This document shows positions 1 through 7,455 of a stretch of DNA of 21,764 nt, in pieces (position 1 is the stretch's first letter; each line of letters opens with the position of its first letter). The position numbers and the translations under genes were made by a program. Under the pieces are notes generated by a model. It made no database searches, had not been told where the DNA came from, and worked only from the letters and a program-made list of their open reading frames with translations. Origin of the DNA: CAZAGD01 sp964484485 (GTDB lineage Bacteria > Desulfobacterota > SM23-61); contig CAZAGD010000117.1 of NCBI GenBank assembly GCA_964484485.1, forward strand, positions 1 to 21,764, written 5' to 3'.

Positions 1-2
1 AT

Positions 3-605
3 TTACATCCCCGGGTAATGGATGAGTTAAAAGAATCTTGCCTTAATTTTCTAAGAGAATTTCACCTCCAGAATCCCCTGCAACCAGGGGCCTCCAAAGA
101 AGAGTTAAAAAGTAAACTTCCCCCCCAGATGGATTCCCGCCTTTTTCAGTATCTTCTTTCCTTACTGGCGGCGGAGAAAAAAATAGTCGTCGAAAAAGAT
201 CTCCTCCGCCTTGCTTCCCATACTGTCTCTCTTAAAGAAGAGGAGAAAGATCTGCGCCAGAAAATAATTAATCTTTTGACTAAGGCGGCTCTCCAGCCCC
301 CGACAGTTAAAGAAATTATTACCGCGCTGAATGTATCATCTGCTGAATTAAAGCCTGTTCTGCAACTTTTAACCCGCGAAGGTATTTTAGTGAAAGTAAA
401 AGATGAACTCTACTTTCATCGCTCGGCAATAGCCGAACTTGAAGGAAAAGTAATAAGGTTTCTCCAAGAGCAAAAAGAAATGAGTCCAACCCAGTTTAAA
501 GAATTGACCCAGGTTTCCCGCAAGTTTGCTATCCCTTTAATGGAATACTTCGATGCGCAAAAAATAACTTTGCGGGTGGGCGATAAAAGAGTGCTGCGAA
601 AGTAA
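3..605 (+). CDS. selB: Selenocysteine-specific elongation factor SelB, C-terminal part (5' end outside window)
   Basis: SelB is the EF-Tu-like factor that brings selenocysteyl-tRNA to in-frame UGA codons. Its C-terminal winged-helix domains bind the SECIS hairpin of the mRNA. The visible ~200 residues are these winged-helix repeats. Telling segments are 'FHLQNPLQPGASKEEL' near the start, 'LTREGILVKVKDELYF' in the middle, and 'FKELTQVSRKFAIPLMEYFD' followed by 'RVGDKRVLR' at the end, all characteristic of the bacterial SelB C-terminus. The frame is open back to base 3 with no ribosome-binding site before the first ATG (18), so the GTPase domain lies off the left edge and this is not a short independent gene. 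The next gene starts 14 nt downstream, so selB is probably cotranscribed with the kinase. Its presence implies that the organism makes selenoproteins, although none is visible in this window. Confidence 0.9.
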   Translation, partial: LHPRVMDELKESCLNFLREFHLQNPLQPGASKEELKSKLPPQMDSRLFQYLLSLLAAEKKIVVEKDLLRLASHTVSLKEEEKDLRQKIINLLTKAALQPPTVKEIITALNVSSAELKPVLQLLTREGILVKVKDELYFHRSAIAELEGKVIRFLQEQKEMSPTQFKELTQVSRKFAIPLMEYFDAQKITLRVGDKRVLRK

Positions 606-619
606 ATAGGTAAAAATCA

Positions 620-2131
620 ATGGCTGAATCGACCAGGAAAATAAAAATTTTATTGGCCGAAGAAGATTTTTCTTTTTTACAAATGGTCGAAGAATCATTG
701 TTGGCCTCGGGCCAGGATTATATTTTGGAAAAAGTTTCTTCCGGAGAAGAATGTTTTAAAAAACTGCAAGGGGAAAAATTCGATATTCTCCTCCTGGACT
801 ATCAATTAGCAGATGGAGATGGACTGACCTGGTTGCGCTATTTTAACCAGCAGGGTTTGGAGATCCCGACTATCTTTGTTACGGCCAAAGGAGATCCTGC
901 CTTAGCCATCGCGGCTATGCAGGAAGGCGTCTTCGATTATATTAACCGCTCTGCCGAATGTGCCAAGGCTTTTCCTTTCGTGGTCCATCGGGCCCTCGCC
1001 GGCTATAACTTAATGGTAGAAAAAGTCCGCCTCCAAAAGGAATTAATCATTACCAAAAATTTTTTGGAGTCCATTATCGAGAAAGCTGGTGAGGCCATAT
1101 CCGTAATTGACCTGGATGGCCAAATTCTATATTGGAACGAAGGTGCCGTAAAAATATATGGCTACAGTAAGGAAGAAGCCTTGGAAAAAAAATTGTTTGA
1201 CCTCCTTTCTCCCTGGGATGAATTCGCCAGAAGAGAAGAGGAAAAGCTGCATTGCGCCCTTATGGAAAGGATTAAAAACGGCGAGGTGGTTACCCACCGG
1301 GAAGTGAAAAGAAAAACCAAAGATGGCCGAGAAATTATTATTGACATGACCATCTCTCCTCTACGCAATTCTGAGGGCCAAATTATTGGAGCTTCCCGGA
1401 TCTGTCGAGATGTGACTAATTTAAAAAAAGCTGAGGAACGTTTATTTTTAGCGGAAAGATTATCTTCTTTAGGTGAACTGGCCGCGGGGGTGGCTCACGA
1501 ACTTAGGAATCCTTTGGCAGGCATAAAACTTAATACCCAGATGCTCGCTCGCCAAAAGGATTTAACGACTATGGAGCGACGAATTCTCCAAAGCACCTTA
1601 GAAGGTATTGAAAAGATCCAAAAAATAATTGATGACATGCTCAACTTTGCTCGACCTAAAGCTGCGCATTTCCAAGAAGAAAAAATCAACGAAGTGGTCG
1701 CTAAAAGTTTGGCCATAATCCAAGGGAAATCGAAGAAAGAAAACATTACTCTGGTGTTTGAAAAAGAGGAGGGTTTGCCCAATTTATTTATTGACGCCCA
1801 TCAAATTCAACAAGTGCTGATTAACCTCATTATCAATGCCATCCAGGCCATGGAAAAAAAAGGAGGAACTTTAACGATCCGCACTTTCTCCCTTGCGCAA
1901 GGTGGCGTGGGTATAGAAATTAGGGACACCGGAGTTGGTATCCCGGAGACTCATCTAAAAAAAATCTTCGATCCTTTCTTTACAACTAAGTCGGAAGGCA
2001 CCGGGTTAGGTCTCTCTATTAGCTTGAAGATCTTGGAGAATCACGGGGCTTCTTTAGAAGTGCAAAGCCAAGAAGGGAAAGGGTCGACCTTTACCATCTT
2101 TTTCCCAGCGGAGAGAACCAGTGGCCTTTAA
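620..2131 (+). CDS. Soluble hybrid sensor histidine kinase (receiver-PAS-HisKA-HATPase)
   Basis: Two-component sensor kinase of 503 aa with no membrane segment or signal peptide, so it should act in the cytoplasm. Order of domains: receiver (about 8-125), short helical linker, PAS (about 148-265, ending in the usual 'RDVTNLKKAEERL' linker), HisKA with phospho-acceptor His293 in 'VAHELRNPL', and HATPase_c (about 390-497) with N-box Asn402/Asn406, G1 'DTGVGI' 436-441, F-box 'DPFFTTK' 451-457 and G2 'GTGLGL' 460-465. The receiver keeps Asp16, phospho-Asp60 and Thr88, but the near-invariant Lys-Pro pair is Arg110-Ser111. A receiver at the N-terminus suggests input from another kinase or a phosphorelay step. 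The ATG at 620 follows a weak 'aggt' and starts 14 nt after selB. The 3' end overlaps the sigma54 activator gene by 11 nt, indicating a cognate pair. The PAS ligand is unknown. Confidence 0.93.
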   Translation: MAESTRKIKILLAEEDFSFLQMVEESLLASGQDYILEKVSSGEECFKKLQGEKFDILLLDYQLADGDGLTWLRYFNQQGLEIPTIFVTAKGDPALAIAAMQEGVFDYINRSAECAKAFPFVVHRALAGYNLMVEKVRLQKELIITKNFLESIIEKAGEAISVIDLDGQILYWNEGAVKIYGYSKEEALEKKLFDLLSPWDEFARREEEKLHCALMERIKNGEVVTHREVKRKTKDGREIIIDMTISPLRNSEGQIIGASRICRDVTNLKKAEERLFLAERLSSLGELAAGVAHELRNPLAGIKLNTQMLARQKDLTTMERRILQSTLEGIEKIQKIIDDMLNFARPKAAHFQEEKINEVVAKSLAIIQGKSKKENITLVFEKEEGLPNLFIDAHQIQQVLINLIINAIQAMEKKGGTLTIRTFSLAQGGVGIEIRDTGVGIPETHLKKIFDPFFTTKSEGTGLGLSISLKILENHGASLEVQSQEGKGSTFTIFFPAERTSGL

Positions 2132-3494
2132 GATTTTAATCATCGATGATGAACCTACCTTGAGAGATTCCCTGCAGATGGCTTTGACGGCCACGGGCTA
2201 CGAAGTAGTCACCGTAGTTTCTGGGGAAGAAGGGCTAGCCATTATGCCCAAATTTCTCCCTGACCTTATCTTATTAGATCACTGGTTACCGGGGATAAAC
2301 GGAGATCAAGTTCTGCAAAAAATAAAAGAAGATTACCCTGATTTACCAGTTATCATCATGACTGCCCAGGGATCAATTGAATTAGCCGTTAGGCTAATGA
2401 AAATGGGCGCCTTTGATTTCTTAGTTAAACCATTTGAGCTGGATCAGATGGAAACCTTAATCCAAAAAGGTTTGGAGCGCTGGCGCCTCAAAAAAGAGTT
2501 AGCCTGGTTGCGCGCTCAATATGCAGAAAAATTTTCTACGCGCCAGCTTATCGGCGTTAGTCAGAAGATAAAAGAAATCTGGCAATTGGCGGAAAAAATA
2601 GCCCAAAGCGCTGATACCACTGTGCTTATTGAAGGAGAAACGGGCACGGGGAAAGAACTTTTAGCCGAATATATCCATTATTTAAGCTCTCGTTCTTCTT
2701 TTCCCTTTGTGGCCATTAATTGTGGAGCTTTTCCTGCTGATCTCTTAGAAAGCGAATTATTCGGTTACGAAAAGGGAGCTTTCACTGGGGCTGCCGAAAA
2801 AGGGAAAATAGGCAAAATAGCGGCCGCGGAAAAGGGTACTCTTTTGCTCGATGAAGTAGGAGAACTTCCTTTACCCGCGCAAGTCAAAATTCTGCGGGTT
2901 TTAGAAGAAAAAGAATATTACCAGTTAGGAAGTGTGGAGAAGAAAAAAGCTGATGTACGCATTATCGCGGCCACGAATAAAGATTTAGCTGCCGAGGTTA
3001 AAAAAGGAAATTTCCGCGAAGATCTTTACTTCCGCCTAAACGTAATCCGCGTCTCCATTCCACCTTTACGTGAGCGGCCTGAAGATATCTTAGCTCTCTT
3101 CAAATTTTTTATGAGTCGCTTTAATGAACAATTTCAGAAAAACTTTATTAAAATCTCCCCCGAAGCCGAGGAGTTTCTTTATCAGTATCCCTGGCCTGGC
3201 AATGTTCGTGAACTAAGAAATGCCGTGGAACGCATTGTCCTCTTGGAAAAAGGAGAGGTTATCCTCAAAAAGCACTTATCTTTTTTAAATATTCCGGAAA
3301 AACAAAATTTCTACCCTTCTTACCAAGTTGCTATTCCACCACAAGGAATTATCCTCGATGAAGTAATGAAAGAATATATTAAGCAAGCTTTGCATTTAAA
3401 AAAAGGCAACAAAATGCAGGCCGCCAAGCTTTTAGGAATCTCTCGCTCTGCCCTCCTTTACCGCATGGCCAAATATGGCATTAAAGATTTTTAA
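2121..3494 (+). CDS. NtrC-family sigma54-dependent response regulator
   Basis: Bacterial enhancer-binding protein of 457 aa. The N-terminal receiver has Asp9/Asp10, phospho-Asp53, Thr81 and Lys103, a complete phosphorylation pocket. The central AAA+ domain shows Walker A 'GETGTGKE' 172-179, the sigma54-contacting 'GAFTGA' loop 219-224, Walker B 'LLLDE' 241-245 and 'WPGNVREL' 358-365. A Fis-type helix-turn-helix occupies about 431-453 ('MQAAKLLGISRSALLYRMAK'). With an intact GAFTGA loop it should activate sigma54 RNA polymerase, using ATP hydrolysis, from upstream sites. It starts with GTG inside the end of the kinase gene, preceded by 'ggagag', so translation is probably coupled. The next transcription unit, 323 nt downstream, has a -24/-12 promoter and repeated boxes that are natural candidate targets. 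Confidence 0.95.
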   Translation: MAFKILIIDDEPTLRDSLQMALTATGYEVVTVVSGEEGLAIMPKFLPDLILLDHWLPGINGDQVLQKIKEDYPDLPVIIMTAQGSIELAVRLMKMGAFDFLVKPFELDQMETLIQKGLERWRLKKELAWLRAQYAEKFSTRQLIGVSQKIKEIWQLAEKIAQSADTTVLIEGETGTGKELLAEYIHYLSSRSSFPFVAINCGAFPADLLESELFGYEKGAFTGAAEKGKIGKIAAAEKGTLLLDEVGELPLPAQVKILRVLEEKEYYQLGSVEKKKADVRIIAATNKDLAAEVKKGNFREDLYFRLNVIRVSIPPLRERPEDILALFKFFMSRFNEQFQKNFIKISPEAEEFLYQYPWPGNVRELRNAVERIVLLEKGEVILKKHLSFLNIPEKQNFYPSYQVAIPPQGIILDEVMKEYIKQALHLKKGNKMQAAKLLGISRSALLYRMAKYGIKDF

Positions 3495-3545
3495 CTTCTT
3501 GAATCTCACTTGCTAAAAATTATTTTAGGGAGAGTTTTCATTTCC

Positions 3546-3643
3546 CTGTCTATTTACGGACAAAATAGACGAAAATAGACAGCGCTTTGATCATCATGTA
3601 AATTCACGATTTTTTACCTATTCTGCTATTCCCTTTGTCTATT
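3546..3643. promoter_or_regulatory. Candidate enhancer sites: repeated TGTCTATT / AATAGACA boxes
   Basis: CTGTCTATTT at 3546-3555 and its exact reverse complement AAATAGACAG at 3573-3582 form a 10-bp inverted repeat. A further copy of the box, AAAATAGAC at 3562-3570, lies between them in tandem with the second arm. A fourth copy, TGTCTATT, is at 3636-3643. The boxes sit about 168-265 bp upstream of the predicted sigma54 start, a usual distance for binding of NtrC-type activators. Binding by the activator encoded immediately upstream is inferred from proximity and spacing. Confidence 0.55.
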
Positions 3644-3784
3644 GGCCACTATGCCGAGGTTTTCCTAAAAATTTCTTAGAAAAGCTTGGTGGTTTCCCCA
3701 ACAATTTTTCTCAATTTAGTAACTCTTTAATTTTTAAATAAATTTTCTCGTCGGGGGAGCATTTAATATTTATTATTCATAAAA

Positions 3785-3800
3785 CGGCGTGAGATTTGCT
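3785..3800 (+). promoter_or_regulatory. Sigma54 (-24/-12) promoter
   Basis: The sequence CGGCGTGAGATTTGCT has GG (3786-3787) and GC (3798-3799) exactly 10 nt apart and closely fits the sigma54 consensus TGGCACG-N3-TTTGCW. The predicted transcription start is near 3811, only about 7 nt before the ATG at 3818, so the first gene would have an almost leaderless message. No Shine-Dalgarno is seen there, consistent with this. Confidence 0.65.
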
Positions 3801-3817
3801 TAGCCTTCTTATCGAAA

Positions 3818-4174
3818 ATGAAAGTTTTAATAATAGAGCGCGAAAAAACTCTACTATCTTCTCTGTCCCATTTTTTGGAGAAGCAAAAGAACTTTGAGGT
3901 ATACCAAGCGCAAACCAAAAAAGATGGATTAGACTTATGGAAGGCCTACTCTTTTGATTTGGTTCTCTGCGCAGATTATCTTCCCGATGGCCGTGGTTTG
4001 GATATTTTGCCGGAATTTATCTGCCAAAAGCCAGAAATAATTACTATTTTGATGAGTGGGCAGCATGAGGAAACAACCAAGCAAGAAGTTTGGCAAGCTG
4101 GTATTAAAGGTTATCTAAAAAAGCCCTTTGATTTAAAAGAATTAGAAGAAGCCATAGGTTTAATAAAAGATTAA
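3818..4174 (+). CDS. Single-domain receiver protein with degenerate phosphorylation site
   Basis: A 118-aa CheY-like fold with no output domain. Aligning 'FDLVLCADYLPDG' to ordinary receivers puts Ala52 at the phospho-Asp position, with Asp53 one residue late. The acidic pair after beta-1 is Glu7-Arg8 instead of Asp-Asp, while Ser79 and the Lys in 'YLKKPF' remain. It may therefore be a pseudo-receiver that works by protein contact, or be phosphorylated on the shifted Asp53. The ATG at 3818 begins the beta-1 strand 'MKVLIIERE', so the start is well fixed despite lacking a ribosome-binding site. It is the first gene of the reductase operon, behind the sigma54 promoter and 38 nt before the Sud-like gene. 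A plausible role is feedback on the kinase or activator next door; this is inference. Confidence 0.85.
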   Translation: MKVLIIEREKTLLSSLSHFLEKQKNFEVYQAQTKKDGLDLWKAYSFDLVLCADYLPDGRGLDILPEFICQKPEIITILMSGQHEETTKQEVWQAGIKGYLKKPFDLKELEEAIGLIKD

Positions 4175-4212
4175 CCTTTGGCCAAAAAAGAAAAAAAGAA
4201 AAGGAGAAAAAA

Positions 4213-4665
4213 ATGAAGAAGTTATTGACCAGTATGGTAACGATCACTTTAGTTTTTGCCTTAATCGGCTTGGCTCAGGCTCAACAAACTGCTCCGGCAG
4301 GCCCCCCTCCGATAGTAATGGATATGGTGGCTAAAGCCAAAGCCTCTGTTCAAAAAGTCTCGGCCGCAGATGTAAAGGCCATGATTGATAAAAAAGAGAA
4401 AGTAATCCTGCTTGATGTTCGTGATCCCCAAGAATTCGCTGCTGGCCATCTTCCTGGAGCAATGAACATTTCTCGCGGCACTTTAGAGTTTGTAGTCTTT
4501 AATAAAATTACCGATCAAAATGCCAAGATCGTCGTTTATTGTAAGACGGCAGCCCGCTCCGCTTTAGCCACAAAGACTCTGAATGATTTAGGCTATAAAA
4601 ACGCCATATTAATGAATGCCTCTTATGAGGACTGGATTAAAGCTGGCTATCCTGTAGAACGGTAG
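4213..4665 (+). CDS. sud: Periplasmic Sud-like rhodanese (polysulfide sulfurtransferase)
   Basis: A 150-aa single-domain rhodanese with a Sec signal peptide (about 1-23, cleavage likely after 'AQA'). The catalytic loop is 'CKTAARS' with Cys110 as the persulfide-forming residue and Arg115 closing the loop. 'LLDVRDPQEF' (about 66-75) is the CH2A-like rhodanese motif. The loop 'CKTAAR', the 'SRGxLE' segment and the helical N-terminal extension match what I recall of Wolinella succinogenes Sud, which binds polysulfide sulfur and passes it to polysulfide reductase. A good ribosome-binding site (AAGGAG, 4201-4206) precedes the ATG by 6 nt. The molybdenum subunit follows 57 nt later, so sulfur delivery to that enzyme is the natural reading. 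Other rhodanese acceptors cannot be excluded. Confidence 0.85.
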   Translation: MKKLLTSMVTITLVFALIGLAQAQQTAPAGPPPIVMDMVAKAKASVQKVSAADVKAMIDKKEKVILLDVRDPQEFAAGHLPGAMNISRGTLEFVVFNKITDQNAKIVVYCKTAARSALATKTLNDLGYKNAILMNASYEDWIKAGYPVER

Positions 4666-4674
4666 GTTTTGTTT

Positions 4675-4707
4675 CCTCGCCTCTCCTTAGGCAAGGAAGG
4701 GGCGAGG
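4675..4707 (+). repeat. Strong hairpin between sud and the molybdoenzyme gene
   Basis: Left arm 4675-4688 (CCTCGCCTCTCCTT) pairs with right arm 4693-4707 through 14 base pairs with one G-U pair and one bulged A (4697), closing a 4-nt loop. The right arm runs into the AGGAG (4705-4709) that is the best ribosome-binding site for the ATG at 4723, so folding would partly hide it. A related palindrome of similar build lies at 11766-11798, so this may be a small genomic repeat that has been recruited as a translational or mRNA-stability element. Confidence 0.6.
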
Positions 4708-4722
4708 AGTTCTTATAAATCC

Positions 4723-6897
4723 ATGATCACCCGTAGAAATTTCTTAAAAGCAAGTACTCTGGCCTTGCCGTCTTTGGCTCTCAGTGACCATCTTTTAAGT
4801 TTTAAAAGTTGGGCTCAAAGACAGGCCAACGCTCCCATTTCAAAAATACCCACTCTTTGCAATGGATGTGGTAATAGGTGTGCTATCTTTGCTTATGTGA
4901 AAAACAATCGTCTTTGGAAGATCGAAGGGAATCCAGAAGCTAATGGGAATCAAGGGTATATTTGCCCTAAAGGCCACGGTTATATCCACGACTTATACAA
5001 TCCTGACCGAATCCGCGGCCCACTTAAAAAAGTGGGCGGTCTTTTTCAACCAATTTCTTGGGAGCAGGCTTATAAAGAGATCGCTCAAAAGATCAACCTT
5101 ATCCTTATGGATCATGGGCCTGAATCTATCTTTTGGATTAATTATCCTCAGCCCAATCACGCTTATGCTCTGCGTCTTATGCACTCCTTAGGAAGCCCCC
5201 ACTATTTTACTCACGGATCCACTTGTTATACAGCTCGCAATGCTGGTTGGCATTATACTGTGGGCAAGCTGCCGGCGAATGATTTGGCTAATTCCCGTTA
5301 TATTATTATAATTGGCCGTAATCCCGCCGGTGGAATTGACTTAGGCCAGGTAGCAGACTTGATGAAAGCCAAGAGCAAAGGCGCCAAAATAGTGGTCATC
5401 GACCCTCGGCATAGTGAAACTGCCATCATTGCTGATGAATGGATACCAATTAAACCTGGGACCGATTTGGCCTTCCTTCTGGCCATGATCAATGTCCTGA
5501 TTAAAGAAGAATTGTATGATCGAGAGTTTGTAGAAAAGAAGACAATTGGTTTTGCTCAATTAGACGATGAAATGGTCAATTATCCTCCAGAGTGGGCAGA
5601 AAAAGTGTGTGAAGTGCCCGCCCATACTATTGTTCGGATTACTCGGGAAATAGCTGTTTTGAAGCCTAAAGTGTTACTTCATCGCGGATACCATGGCGCC
5701 TTCGGTTCTCAATATCTGAATAGTTTTCAGACGGCTAGGGCCTTGGCGATTGTCAATGCCCTTTTGGGGAATATTAACCGGGAAGGCGGCATTTATTTTC
5801 CCCAAAGCGCGCAGCTGGGCGAGCTGCAACCTAAGCATCCTGCTCCCCCAGGTCCGCAAAGTCCTAAAGCCGATGGAACTGGCATACCTGGGAGATACCC
5901 CCTCGGAGCTTACGGCGATGGGATTGCTCATGCTATCCCCGAATTGGCTCTGCGGGGCATTTTGAAGGCGGGATTTGTATATCATAATAATCCTCTGCGC
6001 ACCAATCCTAATCCCAAAAGAGTAATTGCTGGCTATAAAAAATTAGAGCTTTTAGTGGTCATCGATACGGTCCTCTCCGAGACAGCCTCCATCGCGCATT
6101 ATGTGCTTCCGGAATCTTTTTATTTGGAAAAGGACGAGGCGGTAGACACAAGACATAGCGGAAAAATAGCGCAGGTTTCTATTCAGCAGCAGGTAATTAA
6201 GCCTTTATTCGATACACGACCAGGTATGCAAATTATCATTGAATTAGCCCACCACTTAGGAGTTGGGAAATATTTTAATTTTGATCTCAAAGAAGCTAAT
6301 GAACTGCGCCTTAAGCCCTTGGGTGTTTCTCTCAGCGAATTGAAAGCGAAAGGAGTTCTTCCGGTAGGTGAGCCATGGCAGGAAGGATTTACTAAATTAG
6401 AAACAACCTCGGAGAAAGTAGAAATATATTCTTCAACCTTAGAAAAATTAGGATTTCCTCCTCTCCCCCGGTGGCAAGAACCTTTAGTTTCTCCTGATCC
6501 CCAAGACCCCCATTCTTTCCGTTTGCTTCACGGAAAGCAGGCTTGTCATACCCATGCGATGACGGCTAACCAGCCTTATCTTATGGAAATTAGCTACCGC
6601 TATGATTTAATTCGGTTATGGATGAACCGCCAAAGGGGGGAGCAGTTGGGCTTACACGATGGAGACTGGGTGCAAATTAAATCAATAGTAGGGGAAGGAA
6701 AAATTCGGGTAAAATTAACGGAAGGTATTCATCCTTCTTGTGTTTGGTTGCCCAGTGGTTATGGAAATTTTTCTAAATATTTAACCACGGCCTATGATCA
6801 AGGTCTATCCTATAATGATTTTTTACCAACGCTTTTTGACCCCACTGTGGGCCACGCCATGTCTTCAGAAATAATTGTGCGGGTGACCAAGGTATAA
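4723..6897 (+). CDS. psrA: Molybdopterin oxidoreductase, polysulfide/thiosulfate reductase catalytic subunit (PsrA/PhsA type)
   Basis: Catalytic subunit of a complex iron-sulfur molybdoenzyme, 724 aa, close to the usual PsrA/PhsA length (about 750). A twin-arginine signal 'TRRNFLK' (3-9) with a hydrophobic stretch shows Tat export with cofactor bound. The [4Fe-4S] motif is Cys46-x2-Cys49-x3-Cys53-x27-Cys81, followed by the electron-relay Lys83 in 'CPKG'. Cys168 in 'THGSTCYTARN' is the expected Mo ligand, cysteine and not selenocysteine. The C-terminal third has the molydopterin-dinucleotide-binding beta-barrel. I chose the ATG at 4723 because it begins the Tat signal; a TTG at 4669 would add 18 residues translated from the hairpin. 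The Sud-like gene upstream favours polysulfide or sulfur as substrate over thiosulfate, tetrathionate or arsenate, but sequence alone does not settle this. Confidence 0.9.
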   Translation: MITRRNFLKASTLALPSLALSDHLLSFKSWAQRQANAPISKIPTLCNGCGNRCAIFAYVKNNRLWKIEGNPEANGNQGYICPKGHGYIHDLYNPDRIRGPLKKVGGLFQPISWEQAYKEIAQKINLILMDHGPESIFWINYPQPNHAYALRLMHSLGSPHYFTHGSTCYTARNAGWHYTVGKLPANDLANSRYIIIIGRNPAGGIDLGQVADLMKAKSKGAKIVVIDPRHSETAIIADEWIPIKPGTDLAFLLAMINVLIKEELYDREFVEKKTIGFAQLDDEMVNYPPEWAEKVCEVPAHTIVRITREIAVLKPKVLLHRGYHGAFGSQYLNSFQTARALAIVNALLGNINREGGIYFPQSAQLGELQPKHPAPPGPQSPKADGTGIPGRYPLGAYGDGIAHAIPELALRGILKAGFVYHNNPLRTNPNPKRVIAGYKKLELLVVIDTVLSETASIAHYVLPESFYLEKDEAVDTRHSGKIAQVSIQQQVIKPLFDTRPGMQIIIELAHHLGVGKYFNFDLKEANELRLKPLGVSLSELKAKGVLPVGEPWQEGFTKLETTSEKVEIYSSTLEKLGFPPLPRWQEPLVSPDPQDPHSFRLLHGKQACHTHAMTANQPYLMEISYRYDLIRLWMNRQRGEQLGLHDGDWVQIKSIVGEGKIRVKLTEGIHPSCVWLPSGYGNFSKYLTTAYDQGLSYNDFLPTLFDPTVGHAMSSEIIVRVTKV

Positions 6898-6907
6898 GAG
6901 AAAATAT

Positions 6908-7453
6908 ATGCCTCGCTACGGAATGATCATTGACGAAACTAAATGCGTAGGTTGCTTTGCTTGTCGGGTAGCTTGCCAAAACCAGAATAACTTGCGCCCC
7001 AACGAAGCTTATAATCATCTCGAAGAGAGAGAATACGGAAATTTTCCTAATTATACTCGAGAATTTCTGCCCGTTCAGTGTCAACACTGTGATAATCCCC
7101 CTTGTGTTTCAGTCTGTCCCACAGGTGCCTCCCATAAACGCCCAGATGGTGTAGTTTTGGTAAATGAAAAGGATTGTATTGGTTGCAAGTACTGTATCGC
7201 TGCTTGTCCTTACCATGTGCGCATAATCAAAAAAGAAGGTTACATAGAGAAATGCCGGTTCTGTATAGAATTTATCGAGAAAGGAGAAAAGCCGGCTTGT
7301 GTTACCACCTGTATGACTGGGGTGCGCTTGTTTGGAGACTTAGATGATCCGCAAAGTGAAATATCTCTGTACCTGGCCAAGAATCGCCGGCAGCTCAAAC
7401 AATATAAAGTTACTCTAAACACTAAGCCGCGCATCTATTATCGCAAAGCTTGA
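6908..7453 (+). CDS. psrB: Four-cluster ferredoxin subunit of the reductase (PsrB type)
   Basis: A 181-aa electron-transfer subunit with sixteen cysteines in four quartets: 13/16/19/23, 58/61/66/70, 90/93/96/100 and 116/119/131/135. That is the signature of the PsrB/PhsB/DmsB/NrfC family carrying four [4Fe-4S] clusters between the membrane subunit and the molybdenum subunit. It has no signal peptide, so it is presumably co-exported with the Tat-signal-bearing PsrA. It starts 10 nt after psrA with a weak ribosome-binding site ('aagaga'), which suggests translational coupling. The length is close to that of family members (about 190 aa). Confidence 0.93.
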   Translation: MPRYGMIIDETKCVGCFACRVACQNQNNLRPNEAYNHLEEREYGNFPNYTREFLPVQCQHCDNPPCVSVCPTGASHKRPDGVVLVNEKDCIGCKYCIAACPYHVRIIKKEGYIEKCRFCIEFIEKGEKPACVTTCMTGVRLFGDLDDPQSEISLYLAKNRRQLKQYKVTLNTKPRIYYRKA

Positions 7454-7455
7454 AA

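Larger units (their letters stand above)
3495..3817 (+). promoter_or_regulatory. Regulatory spacer before the reductase operon
   Basis: 323 nt without a credible ORF. From left to right it holds a perfect 6-bp A/T-rich palindrome (3513-3518 with 3523-3528), four TGTCTATT-like boxes (3546-3643), a small imperfect hairpin around 3686-3701 (TTGG..CCAA), an A+T-rich tract, and a sigma54-type promoter at 3785-3800. The arrangement of distant boxes, A+T-rich (bendable) DNA and a -24/-12 element is the standard architecture of an enhancer-activated promoter. No strong rho-independent terminator is seen after the activator gene, so some read-through into the operon is possible. Confidence 0.6.

Noticed and set aside
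3546..3582. Inverted repeat after the activator gene as its transcription terminator
   Set aside because: The 17-nt loop, A/T-rich arms and lack of a T-tract make a terminator unlikely; repeated boxes fit a protein-binding site better.
3631..3660. Second -24/-12 element at TTGGCCACTATGCC
   Set aside because: The base pair 10 nt after GG is GA, not GC, so spacing and core do not fit sigma54.
4669..4722. TTG start extending the molybdoenzyme by 18 residues
   Set aside because: The extension translates the hairpin and would push the Tat signal inward; the ATG at 4723 begins the signal directly.
5200..5260. Possible selenocysteine (UGA) at the molybdenum ligand, suggested by the nearby selB
   Set aside because: The codon at the ligand position (Cys168) is TGT and the frame is uninterrupted.
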